The notes under the pieces were generated by a model. It was given only the letters and a program-made list of their open reading frames with translations. It was not told the origin of the DNA and did no database searches. Shown one piece after another: positions 27,185-38,644 of a stretch of DNA of 64,000 nucleotides (position 1 is its first letter; the number at the start of each line of letters is the position of its first letter). The stretch lies in the NCBI GenBank assembly GCA_963842335.1, contig CAWJGF010000004.1:62001-126000 (forward strand), in the 5' to 3' direction. Made by a program: the position numbers and the translations under genes. This DNA comes from PALSA-600 sp963842335 (lineage in GTDB: Bacteria > Actinomycetota > Thermoleophilia > Gaiellales > Gaiellaceae).

Positions 27185-27946
27185 ATGCTCCTCGCGATCG
27201 ACGTCGGGAACACCCAGACGGTGTTCGGCCTCCTCGACGGTGACCGGCTGACCGAGCAGTTCCGGGTCGGCACCGACCGGACGCACACGAGCGACGAGCT
27301 CGCCGTGATGCTGCGCTCGTTCGTCGACCTCTCCTCGCTCGAGGGGATCGTGCTCAGCTCCTCGGTCCCGCAGCTCGTACAGGAGTACATCGCGTTCGCC
27401 GAGCGCTGGGCCGGAACCGAGCTCCTGGCGCTCGGGCCTGGTGTGTCGACCGGGATGGTCATCCGCTACGACGACCCGCGCGAGGTGGGGCCCGACCGGA
27501 TTGCAAACGCCGTCGCGGCCCGCGAGCGGCACGGCGCGCCCGCGGTGGTCGTCGACTTCGGCACGTCCACGAACTTCGACGTCGTCTCGGCGGCGGGTGA
27601 GTTCGCCGGCGGCGTCCTCGCACCGGGCATCGAGGTGTCGATGGACGCCCTCTTCGCCCGCGCAGCGCGGCTGCCGAAGGTGCCGTTCGTCGCGCCCGAG
27701 CGCGTGATCAGCCAGACGACGACCGCTGCGCTCCAGTCGGGCCTCGTCTACGGCTTTGCGGGCCAGGTGGACGCGATCGTCGACCGCATCAAGGCGGAGC
27801 TCGACGCGCCGAACGCCCCGGTCGTAGCGACGGGCGGCCTCGCCGACCTGATCGCACCGCACGCCCGGACGATCACGACCGTCGACCCCGAACTGACCCT
27901 GCACGGGCTGCGGCTCGTCTGGGAGCGCAACCACCCGCGGGGCTGA
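27185..27946 (+). CDS. coaX: type III pantothenate kinase
   Basis: First enzyme of CoA synthesis (253 aa), of the ASKHA fold. The phosphate-1 motif is LLAIDVGNTQTVFGL with Asp6. GPDRIANAVAA holds the pantothenate-binding residues, VVVDFGTSTNFDVV is the second phosphate motif, and FAGGVLAPGIEVSMDAL follows. Type III enzymes need a monovalent cation and are not feedback-inhibited. It is 5 bp after the hypothetical gene, at the end of the folate operon. Confidence 0.95.
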   Translation: MLLAIDVGNTQTVFGLLDGDRLTEQFRVGTDRTHTSDELAVMLRSFVDLSSLEGIVLSSSVPQLVQEYIAFAERWAGTELLALGPGVSTGMVIRYDDPREVGPDRIANAVAARERHGAPAVVVDFGTSTNFDVVSAAGEFAGGVLAPGIEVSMDALFARAARLPKVPFVAPERVISQTTTAALQSGLVYGFAGQVDAIVDRIKAELDAPNAPVVATGGLADLIAPHARTITTVDPELTLHGLRLVWERNHPRG

Positions 27947-27953
27947 CGAGGGG

Positions 27954-29016
27954 TTAACCGCCGCCGTAGATCGAGATCGGCAGCGAGTCGAGGAGCACCT
28001 CGTCGCCGGGATCCGGCAGCTCGCCGAGCAGCCGCTCGAGCACGAACCGCGCACCGGGCGCCGCCGCCAGCAGCCGGGCCTCCACCTCGTCGAGTGAGGG
28101 CAGCAGCACGAGCTCCTGCTTGAACGGGCGCGGGAAGCGCCCGCGGCCCAGATACCAGCCGTAGAACTTCTTCAGGAACCCGGTCGCGCGCTCGACCCCC
28201 AGCTCGCGGACGGTCTCGCGCATGAAGAGCAGGAGCTCCGCGACGACCTCCTCGCGCGACGGCTCGGAGTCGTCGCCCATGATCTCGCGCAACACCCACG
28301 GGTTGCCCTGTGCGGCGCGACCGACCATCACGGCGTCGGCGCCCGTCGTCGCGAGCACCGACTGCGCCTTCGCGCGGGAGCCGACGTCGCCGGATGCGAT
28401 CACGGGCACGTCGACCAGCGAGACGAGCTCCGCGGTGAGCGAATGGTCGGCCGTGCCGGTGTACATCTGCTTCGCGGAGCGAGGATGCAACGTCAGCGAC
28501 GCGGCGCCCGCGTCGACGAGCCGCGGGCCGACCTCGAGGCACCGGCGCGACCCGTTCTCGACGCCGCGGCGCATCTTCACGGAGACCGGCAGCGGCACCG
28601 CGGTCGCCACGGCCTCGACGAGACGGCAGGCCTGGTCGGAGTCATCGAGCAGCGAGGCACCCGGCACCCGTCTTCGTGACCTTCTTCACCGGGCAGCCGA
28701 AGTTCATGTCGACGATGTCGGCGCCTGCCGCCTCGACCATGCGGGCGGCCTCCGCCATCGCGACGGGGTCGGAGCCGAAGATCTGAATCGCCAGCGGGTG
28801 CTCGTCGACCCCCACGCGCAGGTAGCCGAGCGTCCGTTCGTTCCGGTGCTGGATCCCGGCCACCGAGACCATCTCCGAGCAGACGAGCCCTGCTCCGTAG
28901 CGGCGCCCCTGGCGGCGAAATGCCTGCACGCTGACACCTGCCATCGGCGCCAGGACGAGCCTGCCGGGGATTTCGACGTCCCCGAGGAACCAGTGATCGG
29001 CGAGGTCGATGTTCAC
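27954..29016 (-). CDS. dus: tRNA-dihydrouridine synthase (one-base frameshift)
   Basis: Flavoenzyme reducing uridines in the tRNA D-loop. The N-terminal half reads LVLAPMAGVSVQAFRRQGRR, MVSVAGI, IQIFGSDPVAMAEAARMVE and DMNFGCPVKKVTKTGAG. The rest, from ASLLDDSDQACRLVEAV through VKMRRG, TLHPRS and GDVGS to AVMVGRAAQGNPWVLRE, is in another frame. The break is a single extra G in GCCGGG near 28662. Removing it joins the two parts exactly at GAGASLL. The start is GTG 29016, chosen to match the family N-terminus. It is divergent from greA. Confidence 0.88.
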
Positions 29017-29107
29017 AGTCTGTGAATGGTAGCCCGCTTGCCTTGCGGCACCCTTGACAGCGCCGCTACGATTCCGCCCCGTTTCTGCCGGGGTCAGGAG
29101 GCCTTTG

Positions 29108-29581
29108 TTGAAGGAAGTAATCCTCACTCCCGAGGGCTACGAAAAGCTCAAGCAGGAGATCGATCTACTTCGCGGCGACAAGCGCCGGGAAGTGGCTGAG
29201 CGGATTCGTGTTGCTCGGGAATTCGGCGACATCGCCGAGAACGCAGAGTACGACGACGCCAAGAACGAGCAGGCGATGCTCGAGCACAAGATCGCCCAGC
29301 TCGAGGACCGTTTGTTGACCGCGCGGGTGATCACGAAGAAGGAGATCTCGAAGGACATGGTCTCGATCGGGTCCCGCGTCCGCCTGCGCGATGTCGCGGC
29401 GAGACAGACGTTCGAGTACCACATCGTGGGATCGGCCGAAGCCAACCCCGCCGAGAACAAGCTGTCGAACGAATCGCCGGTTGGCAAGGCGATCATGGGC
29501 CACAAGAAAGGCGAGACCGTCGAGGTGACCGCCCCGCGCGGCTCGCTGAAGTTCAAGATCCTCGAGATCAAAGCGGCCTAG
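29108..29581 (+). CDS. greA: transcription elongation factor GreA
   Basis: Rescues backtracked RNA polymerase by stimulating transcript cleavage. A 157-aa protein: an N-terminal coiled coil with EGYEKLKQEIDLLRGDKR, the acidic tip region AREFGDIAENAEYDDAKNEQ, and the C-terminal FKBP-like domain with NESPVGKAIMGHKKGE. The start is TTG 29108, with AGGAGG six bases upstream at 29096-29101; TTG 29105 is possible. It is divergent from dus. Confidence 0.95.
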   Translation: MKEVILTPEGYEKLKQEIDLLRGDKRREVAERIRVAREFGDIAENAEYDDAKNEQAMLEHKIAQLEDRLLTARVITKKEISKDMVSIGSRVRLRDVAARQTFEYHIVGSAEANPAENKLSNESPVGKAIMGHKKGETVEVTAPRGSLKFKILEIKAA

Positions 29582-29595
29582 CCGACCCGCTAGCC

Positions 29596-29621
29596 AGACC
29601 GCGAGCAAGACCCTGCGGTCT
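29596..29621 (+). terminator. weak hairpin after greA
   Basis: AGACCGC (29596-29602) pairs with GCGGTCT (29615-29621), 15 bp after the greA stop. The stem is short and no T-run follows, so termination is only possible. Confidence 0.3.
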
Positions 29622-29639
29622 CCCCGTAGGCTCAGCGCC

Positions 29640-30230
29640 GTGGAAGTCGTGCGGCTTGAAACGTCCCGGCTTGGTGAGGCAAGCGACGTGCTCGCGCGCG
29701 CGTTTCACGACGACCCGGCGTGGACCTGGCTGATCCCGGACGACGAACGTCGCCGGAATCTGCTGCCGTGGCTCTTTCGCGTGGGCTTCGAGGTGACCGC
29801 GGCCGAGGTCTGGACGACGACAGGCGGCGTGCGCGGCGCGGCGCGCTGGCTGCCGCCCGGGCGGCCGGCGATGCGCGTCGGGCCGACCTTGCGGGCACTC
29901 GTCACGACACCGTTTCGCCTCGGTTCCGCGACCACGTCGTTTCTCGCCTACGGGCGAGCGGTCGAGGCGCTGCGCGCCGAGGCGGAGCCCAAGCCGCACT
30001 GGTACCTCGCCGGTATCGGGGTCGACCCGCAGGCGCAGCGACAGGGCATCGGCTCGGCGCTCATCGCCCCCGGCGTCGATGCCGCACGCCGCGACGGCCT
30101 GCCGACGGTGCTCCTGACGAACAACGAGGCCAACCTGCCGTTCTACGAAGGGCACGGCTTCGTCGTCGTGCGTGAGGAGGAGACGCCGCGGGGAGGCCCG
30201 TACGCCTGGGCTATGGTCAAGGCGCCGTGA
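29640..30230 (+). CDS. GNAT family N-acetyltransferase
   Basis: A 196-aa protein starting at GTG 29640. The N-terminal half is characteristic of a GNAT subgroup (ARAFHDDPAWTWLIPDDERR). The acetyl-CoA region is WYLAGIGVDPQAQRQGIGSA, and the end has NNEANLPFYEGHGFVVVREE. The stop overlaps the lysS start (GTGA), so the two are in one transcript. Substrate unknown. Confidence 0.88.
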   Translation: MEVVRLETSRLGEASDVLARAFHDDPAWTWLIPDDERRRNLLPWLFRVGFEVTAAEVWTTTGGVRGAARWLPPGRPAMRVGPTLRALVTTPFRLGSATTSFLAYGRAVEALRAEAEPKPHWYLAGIGVDPQAQRQGIGSALIAPGVDAARRDGLPTVLLTNNEANLPFYEGHGFVVVREEETPRGGPYAWAMVKAP

Positions 30231-31609
30231 GCGCGCTGCCCAAGAGGTTCCCGGATCGTGACGAGGTCGCCGCCGTTCGCGCCGAGGCAGACGCCCTCGA
30301 AGTCAGCGGCGAGGGCGCCGACACGCGCCGGCTCGCCGGCCGGGTGCTGGCGCGGCGCGACATGGGCAAGCTCGTCTTCCTCGACCTCGTCGACCGGAGC
30401 GGCCGGATCCAGCTGCTCTGCCCGGCGGCGCGCACAGGCGAGGTCAACGTGCATCTCGGCGATGTCGTCGGGGCGATCGGCAAGCCGACGAAGAGCCGCC
30501 GGGGCGAGCCGTCACTGATCGTGGACGAGCTCGTGCTCCTCTCGCCGATCCGCGCGCCGCTTCCCGACACGTTCCACGGCCTCACCGATGTCGAACAGCG
30601 CTACCGGCGGCGCTACCTCGACCTGCTGATGAATGACGAGACCCGCGCCGATTTCGTGCTCCGCACGCGCATTGTCAGCGCCGTACGGCGGTTTCTCGAC
30701 GCGGACGGCTTCCTGGAGGTCGAAACGCCGATCCTGCAGCCGCGTTACGGCGGCGCGTTCGCCGAGCCATTCGTCACCCATCACAACGTGCTCGATCAGG
30801 ATCTCTACCTGCGGGTGGCGACCGAGCTCTATCTGAAGCGCCTGATCGTCGGCGGGCTCGAGCGCGTCTACGAGCTCGGCAAGGACTTTCGCAACGAGGG
30901 CGTCAACTTCAAGCGCAATCCCGAGTTCACGATGCTCGAGTGGTACGAGGCCTATGCGGACTACGAGGACACGATGGTCCGGATGGAGAATCTGATCGAG
31001 TACGTGGCGCGCGAGACCCTCGGGACGACGATCACCACGTTCAAGGGGAACGAGGTCGACCTGAAGGCACCGTGGAACCGGGTGAAGCTGATCGACGAGC
31101 TGCAGGAGTTCGACCTCTGGACCAAGGACTACGACGACCTGAAGGAGCGGCTCTCCTCGCGCGGGGTCGATGTCTCGCAGGACAAGACCTGGGCGCAGCT
31201 CGTCGACAAGGCGGTCACCGCGTATATCGAGCCGCGCCTCGTGCAGCCGACGATTCTCTACGACTACCCGATCGAGCTGTCGCCCTTCGCCCGCGTGACC
31301 GACGCGGACCCCGAGATCGTCGAGCGCTTCGAGTTCTACGTCGGCGGCATGGAGCTCGGCAACGCTTTCAGCGAGCTGAACGACGCCGACGAGCAGTCCC
31401 AGCGCTTCACGATGCAGGCGGCCGAGGGAGCGGGCGGGAACATCGAGGCGGAGCAGGGAGACCCGGACTACGTGGAGGCTCTCTCCTACGGCATGCCCCC
31501 AACCGGTGGCCTCGGCCTCGGAATCGACCGCCTGGCGATGGTGCTCGCCGGGAAGGACTCGATCCGCGATGTGATCCTGTTCCCGGCCCAGCGGACGAAG
31601 CACCCCTGA
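30227..31609 (+). CDS. lysS: lysyl-tRNA synthetase (class II)
   Basis: Charges tRNA-Lys. A 460-aa protein: OB-fold anticodon-binding domain at about 35-130, then the class II catalytic core with RFLDADGFLEVETPIL (motif 1), the motif 2 region KDFRNEGVNFKRNPEFTMLE and motif 3 GLGLGIDRLAMVLAGKDSIR. The N-terminus is shorter than in E. coli. The start is GTG 30227, overlapping the GNAT stop. It is followed 103 bp later by clpC. Confidence 0.96.
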   Translation: MSALPKRFPDRDEVAAVRAEADALEVSGEGADTRRLAGRVLARRDMGKLVFLDLVDRSGRIQLLCPAARTGEVNVHLGDVVGAIGKPTKSRRGEPSLIVDELVLLSPIRAPLPDTFHGLTDVEQRYRRRYLDLLMNDETRADFVLRTRIVSAVRRFLDADGFLEVETPILQPRYGGAFAEPFVTHHNVLDQDLYLRVATELYLKRLIVGGLERVYELGKDFRNEGVNFKRNPEFTMLEWYEAYADYEDTMVRMENLIEYVARETLGTTITTFKGNEVDLKAPWNRVKLIDELQEFDLWTKDYDDLKERLSSRGVDVSQDKTWAQLVDKAVTAYIEPRLVQPTILYDYPIELSPFARVTDADPEIVERFEFYVGGMELGNAFSELNDADEQSQRFTMQAAEGAGGNIEAEQGDPDYVEALSYGMPPTGGLGLGIDRLAMVLAGKDSIRDVILFPAQRTKHP

Positions 31610-31712
31610 GGGCCGCCTCCGGCGGCGGCACCGCAGGGGGGAGTACGATAGGCCTCTCGGAAAAGGGGCAACCGGTTTGTACCGCCGTCTTGGGCGGAAG
31701 AAAGGTCATTGA

Positions 31713-34226
<2,514 letters not shown>

Positions 34227-34259
34227 CCGAACCTCTACACGTTCAGGAATTAGTCAGAA

Positions 34260-34286
34260 GGGCCGCCCAAATGGGCGGCCCTTTTT
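34260..34286 (+). terminator. rho-independent terminator after clpC
   Basis: GGGCCGCCC (34260-34268), loop AAAT, GGGCGGCCC (34273-34281), then TTTTT. A textbook intrinsic terminator 33 bp after the clpC stop. Confidence 0.93.
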
Positions 34287-34312
34287 GCGTTCGCATTGGG
34301 TGGACCTAAGAG

Positions 34313-34327
34313 CGATTTAAGAAATCG
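34313..34327. promoter_or_regulatory. 15-bp palindrome upstream of solute-binding protein gene
   Basis: CGATTTAAGAAATCG lies 113 bp before the start of the 34440 gene, in an AT-richer stretch between the clpC terminator and the gene. It could be an operator or part of a promoter; no -35/-10 pair could be assigned with confidence. Confidence 0.3.
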
Positions 34328-34439
34328 TTGCAGGACGTAAAAGAATCGTAAACGAGGTTAACTACTTCCTGAGTCGTGCGTCTTTCATGTCGAGATGTCC
34401 GCGGTGGGCATCGCCATAGTGAAGTGAAAGGAGCACCCC

Positions 34440-36068
34440 TTGAATAGGAAGCTGTGGCTTTCGGCGGTCTCGATCGCCGTTGTGCTGCTTGCGGTGTTCG
34501 CCGGCGGTGCCGCCGCCAAGTCGGGTAAGGGCGGCAAGACCGGTGCGCAGGGAGGCACATTGAACGTCGATCTTCCGAACGACGTCGACTACACGGATCC
34601 GGCTCTCGACTATCTGTCGACGGGTTGGGAGATCGAGTATGCGACCTGCCTGAAGCTGATGAACTATCCGGACGCAAATGGTCCGAAGGGCTCGCAGCTT
34701 GTTCCCGAGGCAGCGGCGGGCTTCCCGAAGGTCACCAACAGCGGGAAGACCTATGACTTCACGGTCAAGGCCGGCTTCACGAAGTTCTCGAACGGCGCTC
34801 CGGTGACCGCCGCGAACTTCAAGGCCGCCTTCGATCGCGATGCCGATCCGAAGATGCAGTCCCCGGCCGTCCCGTTCTTCTCGGACGTCGTCGGCTCGTC
34901 GAAGTCGCCCGTGTCGGGAGTGAAGGTGAAAGGGAGTCACATCATCTTCAACCTGACGCACGCTGCGCCGGACTTCCTCGCGCGCATGGCGATGCCGTTC
35001 TTCTGCGCGGTTCCGACGAACCTCGCCCATGACCCGAACGGTGTGCTGGCGCCTCCCTCGGCCGGCCCGTACTACATCGCGAGCCGTGTGCCGAACAAGT
35101 CGATCACGATCAAGAAGAACCCGAACTACAAGGGCAAGCGCCCGCACAACGTGAACGCGATCGTCTACAACGTCGGCAACTCGCTTGCCGCGACGTACCT
35201 GCGCACGCAGCAGGGCGCAACGGACTACGCAGCCGGCGGCATCCCGCCCGCGTCGTATGCCGAGGCCGCTCAGAAGTATGGCGTGAACAAGGGCCAGTTC
35301 TGGGTCAAGCCGCAGCTGGGCGTCCAGTACCTGGCGATGAACCACGACCGGCCGCTCTTCAAGGGCGCCAAGGGCACCGATCTCGCCAAGGCGATCAACT
35401 ACGCGATCGACCGCAAGGCGCTGCTCGCCCAGGGCGGCTACCTGGCCGGTAAGCGGACGGATCAGATCCTGCCGCCCGGGATCGCGGGCTTCCGCGATGC
35501 CAACCTGTACCCGCTCAAGGGCCCGGACATCGCGACCGCCAAGAAGTGGGCGGCCAAGGCCGGCCTCAAGTCGGGAACGTCCGTGCAGCTGTACACCTCG
35601 AACACCGGTGCAGCTCCGCTGCAGGCGCAGGTCTACCAGTTCAACCTGGCTCAGATCGGCCTGACGGTGAACACGCACCTGTTCGCCCGTGCCGTCCAGA
35701 TCGACAAGGAAGGCACCCGTGGCGAGCCGTTCGACCTGACCACGGAAGGCTGGATCGCGGACTACGCTGACCCGTACGACTTCATCAACGTGCTGCTCGA
35801 CGGGGCAAACATCCACGACTCCAACAACAACAACGTGGCGTACTTCAACAACCCGAAGTTCAACAAGGCGATGACCGCTGCCTCGTTGATGTCGGGCGCG
35901 AAGCGCTACACCACCTACGGCAACCTCGACGTCAACATGATGCTGACGAACCCGCCGTGGGCTGCCCGCAGCAACTTCAACGACCGGATCCTCCTGTCGT
36001 CGAAGGTGGGCTGTTTCACCTACAACGCGATCTACAGCGTCGACCTCGCGGCGGCTTGCCTCAAGTAA
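34440..36068 (+). CDS. ABC transporter substrate-binding protein, family 5 (SBP_bac_5)
   Basis: Secreted solute-binding protein of the oligopeptide/dipeptide/nickel family (542 aa). It has a Sec signal (KLWLSAVSIAVVLLAVFAGG) without a lipobox cysteine, then family landmarks such as YDFTVKAGFTKFSNGAPVTA, SAGPYYIASRVP and LAKAINYAIDRKALLAQGGY. The start is TTG 34440, with AAAGGAG nine bases upstream. There are no permease or ATPase genes nearby, so its transporter must be encoded elsewhere. It is closely related to the 542-aa protein at 46334-47962. Confidence 0.92.
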   Translation: MNRKLWLSAVSIAVVLLAVFAGGAAAKSGKGGKTGAQGGTLNVDLPNDVDYTDPALDYLSTGWEIEYATCLKLMNYPDANGPKGSQLVPEAAAGFPKVTNSGKTYDFTVKAGFTKFSNGAPVTAANFKAAFDRDADPKMQSPAVPFFSDVVGSSKSPVSGVKVKGSHIIFNLTHAAPDFLARMAMPFFCAVPTNLAHDPNGVLAPPSAGPYYIASRVPNKSITIKKNPNYKGKRPHNVNAIVYNVGNSLAATYLRTQQGATDYAAGGIPPASYAEAAQKYGVNKGQFWVKPQLGVQYLAMNHDRPLFKGAKGTDLAKAINYAIDRKALLAQGGYLAGKRTDQILPPGIAGFRDANLYPLKGPDIATAKKWAAKAGLKSGTSVQLYTSNTGAAPLQAQVYQFNLAQIGLTVNTHLFARAVQIDKEGTRGEPFDLTTEGWIADYADPYDFINVLLDGANIHDSNNNNVAYFNNPKFNKAMTAASLMSGAKRYTTYGNLDVNMMLTNPPWAARSNFNDRILLSSKVGCFTYNAIYSVDLAAACLK

Positions 36069-36097
36069 GAGGCGGGGATCAGTCGCGGAACGCAGGC

Positions 36098-36123
36098 AAC
36101 GGGGCCCCGATCGGGGCCCCGTT
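36098..36123 (+). terminator. perfect GC-rich hairpin after the solute-binding protein gene
   Basis: A 26-nt perfect palindrome made of AACGGGGCCCC, GATC and GGGGCCCCGTT, starting 30 bp after the stop. The tail is GTCGTTCCC rather than a T-run, but stem strength and position favour a terminator. Confidence 0.65.
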
Positions 36124-36137
36124 GTCGTTCCCCCGCG

Positions 36138-36165
36138 CAACCTGGTTCGGTTTCAAACCAGGTTG
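36138..36165. repeat. twin hairpin, copy 1 (arms CAACCTGGTT / AACCAGGTTG)
   Basis: CAACCTGGTT at 36138-36147 pairs with AACCAGGTTG at 36156-36165. The same two arms recur 65 bp away at 36203-36232 with an unrelated loop. Confidence 0.8.
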
Positions 36166-36202
36166 CCGAGTTCCTCGGAGGCCACGGCGGTTCGAAACTC
36201 AT

Positions 36203-36232
36203 CAACCTGGTTCAAAGAGCGAAACCAGGTTG
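36203..36232. repeat. twin hairpin, copy 2
   Basis: CAACCTGGTT at 36203-36212 pairs with AACCAGGTTG at 36223-36232; the loop is CAAAGAGCGA. Identical arms to copy 1 suggest a REPIN-like pair or a duplicated binding site, just before the 3' end of the convergent aminopeptidase gene. Confidence 0.8.
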
Positions 36233-36251
36233 AGGTGCGGCGAGGGCTGGC

Positions 36252-37454
36252 TCAGTCGTCGAGTTGCCAGACGTCCGCCCGCAGAAGGGGGACGACGCCG
36301 CCGCCGGGCAAGAGGGCGTCCACTTCGACCTCGGGGCCGCCGATCATGAAATCGGTGTGGACGGTCGAGACGTTCACGCCCGCACCGGGCTCACCCTCGA
36401 CTGCCTCCGCGTAGGCGCTGCCGTAGGCGACGTGGCAGGTCGCGTTCTCGTCGAAGAGCGTGTCGAAGAACGTCAGGCCCGTCTGGCCGATCCGCGACGT
36501 CCCGTCCACGAGTGCGACCTCGCCGAGAAAGGCGGCGTTCTCGTCGGAGGCAAGTTGGCCGTGGACCACGTCGGCGCCCTCGTCGGCCCGGACGTCGACG
36601 ATGCGCCCTCGCTCGAACCGCACCTCCAGCCCCTTCACGATCTGGCCGTGCAGGGCCACGGGCCTCGTCGAGCGCACGTGCCCTTCCGTACGTCGAGCGT
36701 CGGGGGTCGTGAAGACCTCCTCGGTCGGCATGTTGGCGACGTAGGGGAGGCCGAGAGCGGTCTTCGACTCGACGCCCTGCCAGCGCGATTCCGGCAGGAG
36801 CCCGACCGTCAGATCGGTGCCGGCTCCCCGGAACCGCACGGCCTCGAGGCGCATGTCGTTGAGCAGCGCGGCTCGGCGTCCGATCTTGCGCACGTGATCC
36901 CGCCACGCGGCCACGGGGTCGTCCTCGTCGAGGCGGACGCAGTACTCGACCACCCTCCAGAGGCGCTCGAGATCGGGCTCGCCGAACATCTGCCGGGCCC
37001 AGCCGGCATTCGGGACGCCGACGACGGTCCAGTTGTTGAGTTGCTCGTTGACCTGCCGCGTGACTTCCTCGGCAAGCTCGCGCATCCGCGCTTTGCCGAC
37101 GCGCTCACCCGGTAGGTCGGCCAGGAGGTCGGGCTCGGCGTCGCCGGTCAGCGCGACCACGGCCGCGCGCTCGTCGCTCATCATCCGCTCGCGCTGCAGG
37201 AGCCACGGGGGCGTCCACGAGAGAACATCGTCGGTGGCACCTTCGATCTGCGCGCGCCGCAGATGCTGGTCGGTGTAGTAGACGTCGACGTAGCGGGCGC
37301 CGGCCGAATAGGCAGCGCGCGCGACGGCACGGGCGATCTCTGCATGCTCGACGCGGGCGACCACGTCGACGAGCTGCCCCGGCTGGACGTTCGCCCCGAC
37401 TCGCACGGCGAGCTCGGCGTACCGTGCGGCGCGCTCTACTCCGACAGCTGCCAC
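36252..37454 (-). CDS. aminopeptidase, M29 family (paralog 1)
   Basis: Metallo-aminopeptidase of the AmpS/PepS/thermophilic aminopeptidase family (400 aa). The N-terminal Rossmann-like domain has RVGANVQPGQLVDV and GARYVDVYYTDQHLRR. The metal-binding C-terminal half shows PTEEVFTTPD (Glu), LGEVALVDG (Glu), ENATCHVAYG (His) and STVHTDFMIGG (His, Asp). It is last of three tandem paralogs in one operon and overlaps the preceding one by 19 bp. Cytoplasmic; it probably trims peptides. Confidence 0.93.
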   Translation of the reverse strand: MAAVGVERAARYAELAVRVGANVQPGQLVDVVARVEHAEIARAVARAAYSAGARYVDVYYTDQHLRRAQIEGATDDVLSWTPPWLLQRERMMSDERAAVVALTGDAEPDLLADLPGERVGKARMRELAEEVTRQVNEQLNNWTVVGVPNAGWARQMFGEPDLERLWRVVEYCVRLDEDDPVAAWRDHVRKIGRRAALLNDMRLEAVRFRGAGTDLTVGLLPESRWQGVESKTALGLPYVANMPTEEVFTTPDARRTEGHVRSTRPVALHGQIVKGLEVRFERGRIVDVRADEGADVVHGQLASDENAAFLGEVALVDGTSRIGQTGLTFFDTLFDENATCHVAYGSAYAEAVEGEPGAGVNVSTVHTDFMIGGPEVEVDALLPGGGVVPLLRADVWQLDD

Positions 37455-38644
37455 ACGTCCTCACGGAGAAGCGGCACGACATGACCGTCGGCGGTGACTC
37501 CATCGACCTCGACCTCGGCGCCGCCGACCATGAAGTCGGTGTGCACCGTCGACACGTTGATCCCGTCGTCGGAGCCGTCGGCGTCATCGCCGGCGTGCCC
37601 CTCCGGAACGGCCATGCCGTAGGCGATGTGGCACGTCGCGTTCTCGTCGAACAGGGTGTCGAAGAAGGTCAGACCGGTCTTGCCGACGCGAGACTCGCCG
37701 TCGACGAGTGCGACCTCGCCGAGGCGTACGGCGTTCTCGTCGCTTTCGAGCTGGGCGCGCACGACTTCGGCTCCACTGTCGGCCTGGATGTCGACGATTC
37801 GACCGGCTTCGAAGGTCACCTGCAGCCCTTGCACGATCTCGCCGAGCAGCGCCAGCGGCTTCGTCGAGGTGACGACCCCTTCTGCGCGCCGAGCGTCGGG
37901 CGTCGCGAAGACCTCTTCGGTCGGCAGGTTCGCGGTGTACGGGCGTCCGGCCGACGTGTGGAAGAGGGCGGAGCAGAACCGTGTGCGCTCGAGCAAGCCC
38001 ACCTCGAGCTCGGTGCCCGGGCCGCGGTAGCGCAGTGCGTCGAGGTGCAGTTCGTTCAGCGATTTCGCACGGCTGTCGAGCCGCGACATGTGCTCGCGCC
38101 ACGCTGCAACCGGGTCGTCTTCATCGAGACGCGTGCAGAAAGCGACTGCCTCCCAGAGACGCTCGACGTCGGGCTCACCGAACATCTGCTCGGCCCAGCC
38201 CTCGTTCGGGCATGCGACCCCCGTCCAGTTGACGCTGCGATCCTGTAGTTGCCGCATCACGACCTCGGCCACCTCCTTCATGCGCGCACGGCCGACACGG
38301 TCTCCGTCGAGGTCGGCGAGCAGCATGGGCTCGGGGTCGCCCGTCGTTGCGACTACCGCGTTCGCCGCCATTGCCTCGGTGCGCGAGACCAGCCAGGGTG
38401 GGGTGTACGAAAGCACCTCGTCGGGCCCGAGCTCGATCATCGCCCGGCGCACGTGCTGGTCGACGTAGTAGACGTCGACATAGCGGGCACCAGCGTTGTA
38501 GGCGGCGCGGGTGAGCGCACGAGCGAGTTCGGCGTGCTCGATGCGGGCGTTGATGAAGACGTTCTGACCGGCCTCGACATTCGCGCCGACCTCGACGGCT
38601 ACCGCTGCGTACCGCTCGAGCCGTACGTCTACTGCAGCTGCCAT
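37436..38644 (-). CDS. aminopeptidase, M29 family (paralog 2)
   Basis: A 402-aa paralog with start ATG 38644 and a strong ribosome site GAAGGAGG seven bases upstream. It has EVGANVEAGQNVFINARIEH and DVYYVDQHVRR at the N-terminal side and the full ligand set PTEEVFATPD, LGEVALVDGESR, ENATCHIAYG and VHTDFMVGG. It overlaps paralog 3 by 16 bp and paralog 1 by 19 bp. The much longer upstream open frame was not used because its extra residues are antisense-like and Arg-rich. Confidence 0.93.
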   Translation of the reverse strand: MAAAVDVRLERYAAVAVEVGANVEAGQNVFINARIEHAELARALTRAAYNAGARYVDVYYVDQHVRRAMIELGPDEVLSYTPPWLVSRTEAMAANAVVATTGDPEPMLLADLDGDRVGRARMKEVAEVVMRQLQDRSVNWTGVACPNEGWAEQMFGEPDVERLWEAVAFCTRLDEDDPVAAWREHMSRLDSRAKSLNELHLDALRYRGPGTELEVGLLERTRFCSALFHTSAGRPYTANLPTEEVFATPDARRAEGVVTSTKPLALLGEIVQGLQVTFEAGRIVDIQADSGAEVVRAQLESDENAVRLGEVALVDGESRVGKTGLTFFDTLFDENATCHIAYGMAVPEGHAGDDADGSDDGINVSTVHTDFMVGGAEVEVDGVTADGHVVPLLREDVWQLSE

